Source: Gordonia sputi NBRC 100414
GTDB taxonomy: Bacteria > Actinomycetota > Actinomycetes > Mycobacteriales > Mycobacteriaceae
Length of the DNA: 64,000 nucleotides
Reading direction: 5' to 3'
NCBI RefSeq assembly: GCF_000248055.1
Contig: NZ_BAFC01000127.1
Location: 1 to 64,000, forward strand
Under the pieces are notes generated by a model that was not told the origin of the DNA, searched no databases, and worked only from the letters and a program-made list of their open reading frames with translations. This document shows, piece by piece, positions 42,875 through 51,776 of the stretch. The first letter of the stretch is position 1. The number at the start of each line of letters is the position of its first letter. The position numbers were made by a program, and so were the translations under genes.

Positions 42875-43328
42875 GCGTCGACCAATACTCGCGAGAACCT
42901 GGAGAATTCGCTACGGCTGTTGGCCGAACGGGGAATCAGCTCCACCCAGATGGTCGTCGTCACGAACAATTCCACGTGCGCGCAGCGCATCGCTGAGCCG
43001 AGAGTTGGGCATTCCGGGGGCGATCGTCGTCGGTTCACCCACCGCCTGGTATTACCTCCCGTCAGGCTTCCTCCGGGAGTTCGCCGCAACCGTGGTGCAT
43101 TACCGCAGACAGAATCTGATCATCTGTGCCGCCATTTCCGGGTTGTGGTTGGCCGCGGCGGCGGTTGCACTGATCATCAGCGCGCGCGAGGAATTCGCCG
43201 ACGACCAGCCGGTGCCACCCGCCGCGCTGGAATTCGTACACAGCTTCGACAGACTCGCGGCCCGAGGTGCGTTAACACCCGACGAAAGCGACTTTTCCGA
43301 CGGTCGTGCCGTAGCCTCGCACATGTGA
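42835..43328 (+). pseudogene. YdcF family (DUF218) remnant, truncated and frameshifted
   Basis: The C-terminal half of a YdcF-like membrane-associated protein can be read across two frames. The first has ADAVLLEHASTNTRENLENSLRLLAERG and MVVVTNN. The second has SLSRELGIPGAIVVGSPTAWYYLPSGFLREF and ends with a hydrophobic helix (LIICAAISGLWLAAAAVALII). Two missing bases at about 42969 and 42978 would join them as TNNFHVARSASLSREL. The N-terminal half is absent because the gene starts inside the opposing FUSC fragment. Not expected to be functional. Confidence 0.7.
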
Positions 43329-43351
43329 CCCACAACACGGCGACGCTCTAG

Positions 43352-44239
43352 ATGTCCGATTCTTCCCCGGACTCCTACCGGATCAGTCGGCGTCAGTTGT
43401 TGGGTGCGTCTGGTCTCGCCACGGTGGTTCTCGCGTTGTCGCGCACACCTGCGGCACGCGCCGCGCCGTCCCCGCCCGACGGCTATCTCGACATGCCGCC
43501 CATCGCAAGACAGGTACTCGGGGGGCTGCGCATATCGTCGCGCGACGCGCTCCGTGGCGTATCGGTCATGGTGATGCCGGGTGACGACCGGTACTCGAAG
43601 CAGCAGGGTGTCACCGGGCGCGGTCCCGGCGCGATGTCTGACGGTGCCGCCGACGAGTTCGTCGGTCTGGTGGACCGTTTCCTGCCGCAAGGGGACGAGC
43701 TTCTCCGGCCACTGGCGGTGGCCCTCTCGGTGACGCTCACCGACCTGGCCGTCACACCGACGCGGCTTCCCGACGACCAGGTGGCCTCGGCAGTCGACCG
43801 CGCGCTCGGCGTCAGCGACAACGACCGCACCTTTCCGTTGTCCCTGATCGCCGGACTGGTCATGGATGTCGCAGCGCTACTCGTCGGCGCACCGCTTGCA
43901 GGTCCGTTTGCCTCACCCTTCGCCAACGCCGACTTTCAGACGAAAGCCCGTGCGTTTCAGTTGATCGAACAACCTGCTGCCGATCTACTCGCCGTCTTCG
44001 ACAACGCGCTGCCGCAACCGCTTCGCGGGTCCGGTGCGGGCCTGTTGCGCTTCGTCGGGGGGATCCTGCTCGACGGTTCGGCGTTCACCGTGTGGAGCGA
44101 GCATCGGCTCTACGACCACACCTCGCGACGTCTGTCTCGGCGTCCCGTCAGTTGGAACATCACCGGATACCGGCCCAACGGACTGGTCGACGGCAACGAC
44201 GATTTTATCGGCTATTACAAGGGATTCGAGGAGTTCTGA
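43352..44239 (+). CDS. Tat-exported accessory protein paired with GMC oxidoreductase
   Basis: A 295-residue protein with a twin-arginine signal (SRRQLLGASGLATVVLAL) cleaved near ARAAP. The mature part resembles the small subunit / subunit 3 type partners of membrane dehydrogenases, with the helical stretch DGAADEFVGLVDRFLPQGDELLRPLAVAL and the end NITGYRPNGLVDGNDDFIGYYKGFEEF. Its stop directly abuts the GTG of the GMC gene, so the two are co-translated. It probably carries the flavoenzyme, or assists it, outside the membrane; this is inferred from arrangement. Confidence 0.75.
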   Translation: MSDSSPDSYRISRRQLLGASGLATVVLALSRTPAARAAPSPPDGYLDMPPIARQVLGGLRISSRDALRGVSVMVMPGDDRYSKQQGVTGRGPGAMSDGAADEFVGLVDRFLPQGDELLRPLAVALSVTLTDLAVTPTRLPDDQVASAVDRALGVSDNDRTFPLSLIAGLVMDVAALLVGAPLAGPFASPFANADFQTKARAFQLIEQPAADLLAVFDNALPQPLRGSGAGLLRFVGGILLDGSAFTVWSEHRLYDHTSRRLSRRPVSWNITGYRPNGLVDGNDDFIGYYKGFEEF

Positions 44240-46015
44240 GTGCGTGACGTCATTGTGATCGGCGCTGGTGGGGGCGGCCCGGTGGTCGCTGCCGAACTCG
44301 CCGGACAAGGCCTCGACGTGTTGCTGCTCGAGGGTGGTCCGCGCCAGGCGAACCCCGCCAAACAGTGGTCGCATCTCGAGTTCGACGCCAATGACCCGAC
44401 GGCTGGTTTCCTCCGCTTCGGACCGGGCGACCGGTCCACACCGTACTGGCATCGCGAGTGGGCACAGAACAGCTTCGTCTGGGAATTGGGTGGTGTGGGC
44501 GGCACTACTCAGCACTTCTTCGGCAACAGTCCACGGCCGTATCCCGGTGTGTTCGTCGGCTACCGCGGTGCCGACGCCGCCTTGTACGACACCGCCCATC
44601 GCTTCCCCTTCACCTACCGCGAACTTGTCCCATATCTGGAGTGGGTGGAAGCGACCTTGCCGGTCAAGCCTGCCCCGATGGGGACCAAGGAGGCGGTCTT
44701 CTTCCGAGGCTGCGAAGGCTTGGGGTTGCCGCTGCAACGATCACGGGACACGACTCGAGCAGCCTTTCGACCGCAGCCGAACTGTATTTTGCACCCAACC
44801 GGAAATGCCGGCCGCACAACAGATTCCAACCTTCTCGTCTACCCGCAGGCGACGGGTTGCACATTCTGTGGCCACTGTTTTCAGGGCTGCTACCAACCGG
44901 CACGCGCACCCCGAAACCTCTTCGCCCGCCGATCCACAGACAACAGTTACGTTCCGCTCGGCCTCGCCGCCGATGCGGTTCGCCGAGGCGGCAAGCCGAT
45001 GGAGTTGCGTGCGGAGTCCTTCGTCGAGCAGATTCACACAGAGGAGCGCGGCGGACGCGTCCGCGCCACCGGAGTGACATGGCGAGACAACGTCACTGGC
45101 GCGCGACACCGTGAAGACGCGGAGGTCGTGGTGATGGCCGGTGGCGCCACCGAGAGCCCGCGGCTGTGGTTCAACAGTGGATTGCCGAACCCGAACGGCT
45201 GGGTGGGTCGCGGACACACGGACCACTGGTTCGACTGGGTGGTAGGCCTTTTCGATGAGGTCACCGGCAACACGCGGGGTGCCAACTCTTGTGCACGGGT
45301 CGAGTTCCCCGGATATGGATGCTTGGAGAACTCCGGCGTCACCCCGGCGATCCAGGCATTCACGATGACGTTGTCCAACAGCGGTATTCGCGGCCAGTAC
45401 ACCAACGGCCGTGGGATGCGGGGCGCGTGGGACGGCCCCACTGGACGACTGGCCGGCGACGAACTCCGCGACTTCATGGCTCACGGAATCGACCGGATGC
45501 TGAACGTCCTGTGTATCACCGACGACCACGTCGAGCCCGATTGCCGAATAGTGCCTTCACTTTTCCCGGCCGACTCCCACGGCGCTGTCGCGAAAGTCGA
45601 CATCGACATTCGCAAACGGTCGGCGCCGACCCGGCGCAATCGCGAGTACATCGCGACGAAGGCGGCGCAGCTCCTACGGAAAGCCGGTGCACGAAAGGTG
45701 TATCGGCTGGATTGGGCTCCCCTGCTCCTCCACGTGCACTCGTCGATGCGCATGGGCGAGTCTGCCCGCAACTCCGTGACCCGCCCCAGCGGTGAGGCGC
45801 GATTCGTCGACCGGGTATTCATCGCGGACAACTCCGTTCTCGCCAATTCTCTCGGCGGACCCAACCCCACCCTGACCACCCAGGCGCTCGCCACTCGAAC
45901 GGCGGAGAAGATCATGGCTACCTACTTCGGAGGCGACCCTTGGGTGGCCACTGGCGAACCGATCGCGACCACCGACGACCGGATCACGAAGCGGATGATC
46001 GAACTCGGGCTCTAA
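44240..46015 (+). CDS. GMC family oxidoreductase
   Basis: A 591-residue FAD-dependent glucose-methanol-choline oxidoreductase. The Rossmann FAD site is VIGAGGGGPVVAAELAGQGLDVLLLEGG. The C-terminal motif is HVHSSMRMG...VFIADNSVLANSLGGPNPTLTTQALATRTAEKI, whose His and Asn are the usual catalytic residues. A Cys-rich insert CTFCGHCFQGC (about residue 210) occurs in the bacterial subgroup working with Tat partners. It has no signal of its own and starts at a GTG touching the Tat protein's stop, so it may be exported as a pair. Substrate unknown; sugars, sterols or alcohols are possible. Confidence 0.88.
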   Translation: MRDVIVIGAGGGGPVVAAELAGQGLDVLLLEGGPRQANPAKQWSHLEFDANDPTAGFLRFGPGDRSTPYWHREWAQNSFVWELGGVGGTTQHFFGNSPRPYPGVFVGYRGADAALYDTAHRFPFTYRELVPYLEWVEATLPVKPAPMGTKEAVFFRGCEGLGLPLQRSRDTTRAAFRPQPNCILHPTGNAGRTTDSNLLVYPQATGCTFCGHCFQGCYQPARAPRNLFARRSTDNSYVPLGLAADAVRRGGKPMELRAESFVEQIHTEERGGRVRATGVTWRDNVTGARHREDAEVVVMAGGATESPRLWFNSGLPNPNGWVGRGHTDHWFDWVVGLFDEVTGNTRGANSCARVEFPGYGCLENSGVTPAIQAFTMTLSNSGIRGQYTNGRGMRGAWDGPTGRLAGDELRDFMAHGIDRMLNVLCITDDHVEPDCRIVPSLFPADSHGAVAKVDIDIRKRSAPTRRNREYIATKAAQLLRKAGARKVYRLDWAPLLLHVHSSMRMGESARNSVTRPSGEARFVDRVFIADNSVLANSLGGPNPTLTTQALATRTAEKIMATYFGGDPWVATGEPIATTDDRITKRMIELGL

Positions 46016-46211
46016 CCCCTACTGCCCTGTCTCGATCGAGGCGGGCGTCGCGGTCAGGTCGGCAAGCACCTCGATGTTGTGCGCCAGCAGACTGGGCCGC
46101 GCGAACGATTCATGACACCCTCCACCGTGTGTGACCTGCGACAACACTCCAATCTGAACCTCTCCGACAAACGCGACATGTCGCCCAAGTCCCGCGTCTG
46201 ATAGTCTCGCC

Positions 46212-47006
46212 GTGTCCATTCCGATATCAAAGCGTTACCAACCCCAGAGCGGACGTATTGCAGTGCCTCACCACCGATTGACCGACCGTGACTCGATCCC
46301 GACCGCAACGCGCGCGGTCCTTGACTCGCAACCTCGCGCCAGCCGTGGTCAGCACCGCGCAGCTCCCAGCAATGCGCACACCCTCAAGCTGAAGACCGCC
46401 ACTCTCGCCGCGATCACCGGAGCGATCGGCCTCGGGTCCGTCGGCGCAGCGCAGGCTGCCGCAAATCCGGCTCCCAAGCTCGCGGCACCAACCGTGGCGT
46501 TGCCCGAGAACATCAAGTTGCCCGAGAATCTCAAGCTGCCGGAGAACATCACGCTTCCACCCCAGCTAGAGGAACTCACCCGCAACGCATTGCCCCCGAA
46601 TGCACAAGTCCCGGGCAAAAAGCGTGCCGTTGCACCCACCTCCGGCACCGTGACCTCCGGGTACGGCTCACGGTGGGGGTCGCATCACTACGGCGTCGAC
46701 ATTGCCAACCGCGTCGGCACCCCGATCCACGCCGTCACCGACGGCACCGTCCTCGAATCGGGCCCGGCGTCGGGCTTCGGGATGTGGGTTCGTGTTCGCC
46801 AGGACGACGGCACGACCGGCGTCTACGGACACGTGAACGAGAGCTTCGTCAAGGCGGGCCAGAAGGTCCACGTCGGCCAGACGATCGCCACCGTCGGCAA
46901 TCGTGGACAGTCCACCGGCCCCCACCTGCATTACGAGGTCTGGGACAAGAGCGGACAAAAGATCAACCCACAGGTGTGGCTGGCATCGCGCGGGGTCAAC
47001 CCCTGA
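46212..47006 (+). CDS. M23 family metallopeptidase (LytM-like)
   Basis: A 264-residue secreted peptidoglycan hydrolase-like protein. After an N-terminal basic region a hydrophobic signal (ATLAAITGAIGLGSVGAAQAA) ends at AANPAP. A short tandem linker LPENIK-LPENLK-LPENIT follows, then the M23 domain with its zinc ligands in SHHYGVDIANRVGTPI (H-x3-D) and GPHLHYEVW (H-x-H). It probably cuts cell-wall peptide bridges. The start is uncertain: GTG at 46212 or a later GTG at 46263. About 195 bases upstream contain no gene that I can support. Confidence 0.88.
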   Translation: MSIPISKRYQPQSGRIAVPHHRLTDRDSIPTATRAVLDSQPRASRGQHRAAPSNAHTLKLKTATLAAITGAIGLGSVGAAQAAANPAPKLAAPTVALPENIKLPENLKLPENITLPPQLEELTRNALPPNAQVPGKKRAVAPTSGTVTSGYGSRWGSHHYGVDIANRVGTPIHAVTDGTVLESGPASGFGMWVRVRQDDGTTGVYGHVNESFVKAGQKVHVGQTIATVGNRGQSTGPHLHYEVWDKSGQKINPQVWLASRGVNP

Positions 47007-47076
47007 CCTCCCGGAGCAGTATTCTCGACGATGTGCGCAGATCGACGCACATCGTCGCAGCCCGCTGGAGATTGCC

Positions 47077-47223
47077 ATGGGATTCATCTTCTTCACGCTG
47101 CTCGTCGTTGCCGGCGTGATTGGGCTCATCTACAAGCTCAAGCACGACAAGCCACAGGATCACGGCGGGATGATCAGCTACGACGGAACGGGATCGAACC
47201 CTTCGGATTCGAGCAACGACTGA
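47077..47223 (+). CDS. Small single-pass membrane protein
   Basis: A 48-residue protein with one N-terminal helix (FIFFTLLVVAGVIGLIYKL) and a polar tail. The ATG at 47077 follows TGGAG. It lies just downstream of the M23 peptidase on the same strand. No recognised family, but the clear membrane segment and ribosome site support a real gene. Confidence 0.6.
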   Translation: MGFIFFTLLVVAGVIGLIYKLKHDKPQDHGGMISYDGTGSNPSDSSND

Positions 47224-47293
47224 TCACTTCGCGGGCGCACACTCCGCACCTGAGATGAGCCTCAAGGCACCTGAGATGAGCCGTCAGACGTGA

Positions 47294-48919
47294 TCACTTT
47301 CCGACCGCGGCCGGGTCTTCGCTGCCCAACTCGGCGCCGGGAACTTCCGGAAGTCGTTGAGCGCCAACAAGTCCGAGCAGCGCCAAGAAGGCGGCCAGCA
47401 GGATCGCCATCTTGATCGCCTCCAGCTGCGCGTCGACGTAGCCGTCGACAAGTGTCGACACCTCGCCCGCAGGGATACCGTGCTCCTGAGCGACCACCTC
47501 GAGCTGGTCTCGACCCAGGATTTCGACGCCGTTCGACGTCGCGTCGCTGATCTGATTCTTTGTCTGCGCCGAAATCGCCGAGTCTGCCTGAGCTGCCGTG
47601 TTGAAACCTGAGCTCAGCGCGGCAACAAGTAACGCACCGAGCAGCGCAACACCCACCGATGTCCCGATGTTCTGGGCCGTGCCCTGCAATCCGCCCGCCT
47701 CACCACGGTCACGATTACCCACCGACGACATGATCACATTGCCGAGTTGCGCTGCTATGAAACCGAATCCGGCACCGAAGATGGCCATGCCGACGGCGAA
47801 CACAACATTGTTGAGCTCGGGGTCGATGGTGGTCACCAGAAGTACACAACCGACGATCACGAGTACCAGACCGGTTCTGACCATCCGCCGCGGCGACTGC
47901 GTCGCAGCCAGTTTCGGGCTCGCGAATGCTGCGATCAACATGGCCACCGACATGGGCGCGAGCTTCACTCCCGTCTCGAACGCGTTCATCTGCAGCGCGT
48001 ACTGCAGGTAGATCGGAATGATGAAGAACATCCCGCCGATGATGGTCTGCTGCGCGAGCAGCATGATCAATCCGTTGCGCAGCTGCAGTTTTCGAAGCAA
48101 TGCGGGGTGAAGTAGTGGCGTGTCGCCGCGTTCGATGACACGACGCTCCCAGGACACAAGACCGATGAGCACGAAGACGCCGAGCGCAATCATGAACGGC
48201 ACCACCGAGAATCCGAACGGTGTCACTCTCACGTCGCCGATCGTCAGTGCACCTCGCGGCCTGATGAAGCCCCAGACGCCTGCCTGCAGCAGCGCGATCA
48301 CGATGAGGCCGAGCCCCGCCACCGACAACGCGGTGCCGATCCAGTCCATCCGACCCGACTCGGTCTTCTCGTCGTCGGCGATGGTCCGCACCGCGAGCAC
48401 GACGAGCACGCACACCACAGTCTCCGCAGCGAAGACCACCCGCCAGGTGAGTGCTTCGGTCACCCATCCCCCGATCAACGGACCGGCCGCCGCGCCGGCT
48501 GCGGCGATACCACCGAGTGCGCTGTAGGCGGTCGCGCGATCGCGACCCGAATAGTTCGACGCCGTCAACGAGATGATCGCCGGAATCACCATGACCGCTC
48601 CGGCTCCCTCGACAAAGGACCACCCGAACAAGAGCATGCCGATGTTCTGACTGAATGCCGTGATCAGCGAACCGATTCCGTACACGATGAGGCCAATGGC
48701 GAAGATCCTCCGCCTGCCGAACATATCGCCGAGGCGACCACCGAAGAGCATGAACGATCCCATGACCAGGGTGTACAGCGTGATCGCGAGCTGAACCTGG
48801 GTCAACGTCGTGCCGAGGTCGGCGACGACCTGCGACACCGACACGTTCATGACCGTGGTGTCGAGCACCATGATGAACTGCGCAGCGCTGAGTATGAGCA
48901 GGACCCTCCACCGTCGCAT
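47294..48919 (-). CDS. MFS transporter, DHA2 family (14-helix)
   Basis: A 541-residue drug:H+ antiporter-2 type transporter. The first helix reads ILSAAQFIMVLDTTVMNVSVSQV, and motif A is FGGRLGDMFGRRRIFAIGL. The gene has about 14 hydrophobic segments, with a conserved IAAQLGNVIMSSVGNRDRGEAGGLQGTAQNIG region late in the protein. It probably exports hydrophobic compounds. I start at the ATG at 48919 because the upstream 20 residues are not helix-like. Confidence 0.9.
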   Translation of the reverse strand: MRRWRVLLILSAAQFIMVLDTTVMNVSVSQVVADLGTTLTQVQLAITLYTLVMGSFMLFGGRLGDMFGRRRIFAIGLIVYGIGSLITAFSQNIGMLLFGWSFVEGAGAVMVIPAIISLTASNYSGRDRATAYSALGGIAAAGAAAGPLIGGWVTEALTWRVVFAAETVVCVLVVLAVRTIADDEKTESGRMDWIGTALSVAGLGLIVIALLQAGVWGFIRPRGALTIGDVRVTPFGFSVVPFMIALGVFVLIGLVSWERRVIERGDTPLLHPALLRKLQLRNGLIMLLAQQTIIGGMFFIIPIYLQYALQMNAFETGVKLAPMSVAMLIAAFASPKLAATQSPRRMVRTGLVLVIVGCVLLVTTIDPELNNVVFAVGMAIFGAGFGFIAAQLGNVIMSSVGNRDRGEAGGLQGTAQNIGTSVGVALLGALLVAALSSGFNTAAQADSAISAQTKNQISDATSNGVEILGRDQLEVVAQEHGIPAGEVSTLVDGYVDAQLEAIKMAILLAAFLALLGLVGAQRLPEVPGAELGSEDPAAVGK

Positions 48920-49186
48920 GGCAGCACGATACGCGGAACACCCTGGCCGCACGCGGTCTCTGCCCGGCAGCGGAGGCAAACTCTACTAAACGGTCGACAG
49001 CCACGAACTCAGGCCGCGCCGAGTACGGACAGCAAGTCCCTCGGTAAGGGTGGCGACACCGACACCGTTAGATTGGCCTTGACAACCTCAGCAAGGCTAG
49101 TTGTTCATGAGACGCCCACCAACGGCGGTGGAACAGTCGTGAGCAACGTCACGCCAGCCGAGTTGAGCCCACACGAGGTAGCCACG

Positions 49187-49999
49187 ATGAACCCCCAACG
49201 GCTGACCGTGAACTGCTCGATGCTGTTCACCGACCTACCGCTGCTGCGTCGACCGCAGGCAGCGCGAGATGCGGGCTTCGACGCCGTCGAATTCTGGTGG
49301 CCATTCGACGACGCCGTCCCTGCCGATCGAGAGGTCGACGAGTTCGTGTCGGCAATCGACGACGCCGGGGTACGTCTCACCCACCTCAACCTCGCCGCGG
49401 GTGATCTCGCGGCGGGCGAGCGCGGGCTGCTGTCGCATCCGCCCAGGACGCGCGAGTTCGTCGAGAGCATCGACGTTGCGGTCGGCATCGGCGCACGACT
49501 GCGCACCGTCGGTTTCAATGCGCTCTACGGCAACCGCATGGCAGGACTCGATGTGGCCGAACAAGACTCACTGGCAGTCGACAACCTTGCCGTCGCGGCT
49601 CGTGCCGCTGCGACGATCGGCGCACAGATCCTCCTCGAACCACTCAGTGCGCTCCCGGACTATCCGCTCCGCCTTGCCGACGATGCGCTCGCAGTGTCCG
49701 ACGCCGTTCGACGCGAGCACCGGATAGACAACGTCGCACTCCTCGCCGATCTGTATCACCTGTCGACGAATGGCGACGATCTCGACCACGTGCTCTCGCG
49801 CCACACCGGCCGGATCGGCCATGTGCAGATCGCCGACGCCCCTGGCCGCGGCGAACCAGGCACGGGCACAATGGACTTCGCGCGACATCTCGACACGCTC
49901 GACGAAGCCGGGTATCCGAGATGGATCAGTCTCGAGTATCGACAGACACTGGCCGACCCGATCGCGTGGCTCGCGGCGTTCACCAACGGCGCACACTGA
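49187..49999 (+). CDS. hyi: Hydroxypyruvate isomerase family protein
   Basis: A 270-residue TIM-barrel sugar isomerase. It starts RLTVNCSMLFTDLPLLRRPQAARDAGFDAVEFWWPF and contains LLEPLSALPDYPL, LLADLYHLSTNGDDL, IGHVQIADAPGRGEPGTGTMDF and WISLEYRQT, giving the metal ligands Glu, Asp, His and Glu of the Hyi family. Hyi interconverts hydroxypyruvate and tartronate semialdehyde. The reductase for tartronate semialdehyde follows 45 bases later, which supports this assignment. The ATG at 49187 has GAGG upstream. Confidence 0.88.
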   Translation: MNPQRLTVNCSMLFTDLPLLRRPQAARDAGFDAVEFWWPFDDAVPADREVDEFVSAIDDAGVRLTHLNLAAGDLAAGERGLLSHPPRTREFVESIDVAVGIGARLRTVGFNALYGNRMAGLDVAEQDSLAVDNLAVAARAAATIGAQILLEPLSALPDYPLRLADDALAVSDAVRREHRIDNVALLADLYHLSTNGDDLDHVLSRHTGRIGHVQIADAPGRGEPGTGTMDFARHLDTLDEAGYPRWISLEYRQTLADPIAWLAAFTNGAH

Positions 50000-50043
50000 A
50001 ACACAACGGCATTCATATCACCACACCACGGAGGAGCACCCTC

Positions 50044-50931
50044 ATGGCAACCATCGCGTTCATCGGACTCGGCGTGATGGGCAGTCCAATGTCGATCAAC
50101 ACGGTACGCGCTGGGCATCGCGTCGTCGGCTACAACCGCACAGCGTCGAAGGCCGCTGCACTCATCGACGCCGGTGGAACCGCGGCACAGTCCATCGCGG
50201 AAGCGGTCGCCGATGCCGACATCGTTGCCACCGTGCTCCCCGACTCCCCCGATGTCGAGCAGGCGCTGACTGGGCCCGATGGCGTGTTCACACATGCCAA
50301 TCCTGGCACGGTCATCGTCGACTTCTCGACCATCAGACCCGACGTCGCGGTCCGGTTGTCCGACGATGCCTCGGCGCACGGCTACACATTCCTCGACGCA
50401 CCGGTGTCGGGCGGCGAAGAGGGCGCGGTCAATGCCACTCTGTCGATCATGGCCGGCGGCTCGAAAAAGGCATTCGATGCCGCATCACCCCTCTTGCGTG
50501 CTGTCGGTTCGACCGTCGTACACGTAGGCCCAAGCGGCAGTGGACAATTGGTCAAAGCGGCCAATCAACTGATCGTGGCCGCCAATATCGCCGCACTCGC
50601 CGAGGCACTCGTCTACCTCGAGGCCAACGGGGTACAGACCACGGCAGCGGTCGACGTCCTCGGCGGAGGACTCGCGGGGTCGACTGTGCTCAACCACAAG
50701 GCACACCGGATGATCGACAGAGACTTTACACCGGGAGCGCGAATCGACTTGCACCACAAGGATCTCGGGATCGTCACCGCTTCCGCTCGTGAGGCAGGAT
50801 TGGCTCTTCCGATCGGCTCCCTCGTCGCGACGCTCATGGCGTCGGCGCGGGCCAACGGCGACGGCGACCTCGATCACGCCGCGCTGTTTCGGACGGTCGA
50901 ACGACTGTCGGGCAGGCTCGACCAGCTGTGA
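50044..50931 (+). CDS. garR: 2-hydroxy-3-oxopropionate reductase (tartronate semialdehyde reductase)
   Basis: A 295-residue beta-hydroxyacid dehydrogenase. The NAD(P) site is IAFIGLGVMGSPMSINTVRAGH, the substrate motif is FLDAPVSGGEEGAVNATLSIMAGG and the catalytic Lys lies in GSGQLVKAANQLIVAANIAALAEAL. It reduces tartronate semialdehyde to glycerate. It follows the hydroxypyruvate isomerase gene, giving a glyoxylate/hydroxypyruvate salvage pair. Glyoxylate carboligase itself is not in the window. Confidence 0.88.
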   Translation: MATIAFIGLGVMGSPMSINTVRAGHRVVGYNRTASKAAALIDAGGTAAQSIAEAVADADIVATVLPDSPDVEQALTGPDGVFTHANPGTVIVDFSTIRPDVAVRLSDDASAHGYTFLDAPVSGGEEGAVNATLSIMAGGSKKAFDAASPLLRAVGSTVVHVGPSGSGQLVKAANQLIVAANIAALAEALVYLEANGVQTTAAVDVLGGGLAGSTVLNHKAHRMIDRDFTPGARIDLHHKDLGIVTASAREAGLALPIGSLVATLMASARANGDGDLDHAALFRTVERLSGRLDQL

Positions 50932-50960
50932 TGTTCTAGCCCGCGCTGCTGTCCCCCGCC

Positions 50961-51632
50961 CTACTGCCCCGCCCTACGCCCTACTGCACCGCCCTGCTGT
51001 CCCCCGCCCGGCTGCAGAGTGCCGCGTTCGAGGCCGAGCTCGTTCTCCATCGCGCGTCGAACGAGACGCCCTCTGTCGGGAGCACCCGCGTAGTGCACCA
51101 GTGCGTGCGAGTTCACGCCGTCGATCATTCCGAGGAACTGCCACGCGACGTCGGCCGCATCGTCGGTGACGAACTCACCCGCGTCGACACCCTCGATGAT
51201 GAGCTCTGACACCAGTGACTGCCACCGACCCATCACATCCCGAACAGCCGCGGCGAGAGGGCGATTGACCCTGCCGAGGCTGAAGGCGTCGGCCCAGACG
51301 ATCGTGACGTCGTCGCGGCCAGGCTCGGTCAGCGTCGTAATCAAGTTCCTCAGCTTCGACGTCGCGTTCGGATCATCGGCAATGAGTTCGGCGATCTCGT
51401 CGACCTCGGCGCTCGTGATTGCCTCGAATGTCGACGCGACGAGCTCGTCCATACTCGGCTCGTAATGCGCGACGAGCGCAGGTGCAACGCCTGCCTGTGC
51501 GCCGACAGACCTCAACGTCAGCCCCGGAAGCCCATCGACACGAGCGACCTGACACGCGGCGGAGCGGATTTCGTCGGCCCGTTCCTCAGGCGACTTGCGG
51601 GGTGCACGCGTCCGACTCTTCGAGACCATCAC
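50961..51632 (-). CDS. TetR family regulator of the agmatine/amidase cassette
   Basis: A 223-residue TetR regulator. The DNA-binding domain spans about residues 14-65 (RADEIRSAACQVARVDGLPGLTLRSVGAQAGVAPALVAHYEPSMDELVASTF). The C-terminal end (TLQPGGGQQGGAVGRRAGQ) is encoded by a GC-rich short repeat and is probably disordered. It is divergent from the agmatine deiminase gene. Two identical inverted repeats in the intergenic space are its likely operators. Start GTG 51632 or ATG 51629. Confidence 0.88.
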   Translation of the reverse strand: MMVSKSRTRAPRKSPEERADEIRSAACQVARVDGLPGLTLRSVGAQAGVAPALVAHYEPSMDELVASTFEAITSAEVDEIAELIADDPNATSKLRNLITTLTEPGRDDVTIVWADAFSLGRVNRPLAAAVRDVMGRWQSLVSELIIEGVDAGEFVTDDAADVAWQFLGMIDGVNSHALVHYAGAPDRGRLVRRAMENELGLERGTLQPGGGQQGGAVGRRAGQ

Positions 51633-51671
51633 TCAGCGATCATCGTGCCTGGCCATCATGGAGTCAACCGC

Positions 51672-51691
51672 TATTGATCACAAGATCAATA
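51672..51691. promoter_or_regulatory. TetR operator candidate 1
   Basis: The inverted repeat TATTGAT-N6-ATCAATA lies about 40 bases upstream of the TetR gene. It matches the second site at 51742-51761 in half-site sequence and spacing. Probably used for autorepression. Confidence 0.7.
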
Positions 51692-51741
51692 ATTTGCTCG
51701 TTCCGCTTGACGACCCGGCCCACACCCCTTACCGTTCTAGT

Positions 51742-51761
51742 TATTGATTGTTCGATCAATA
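51742..51761. promoter_or_regulatory. TetR operator candidate 2
   Basis: The inverted repeat TATTGAT-N6-ATCAATA (arms extend one base further on each side) lies 16 bases before the agmatine deiminase ATG. It is centred 70 bases from site 1. It should block the rightward transcript when bound. Confidence 0.72.
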
Positions 51762-51776
51762 ACGAAAGGCACCGAT

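Noticed and set aside
47221..47299. Short direct repeats (TGATCACTT and GCACCTGAGATGAGCC) after the small membrane gene as a mobile-element scar
   Set aside because: They are too short and no insertion-sequence features are present; probably chance or a minor duplication.
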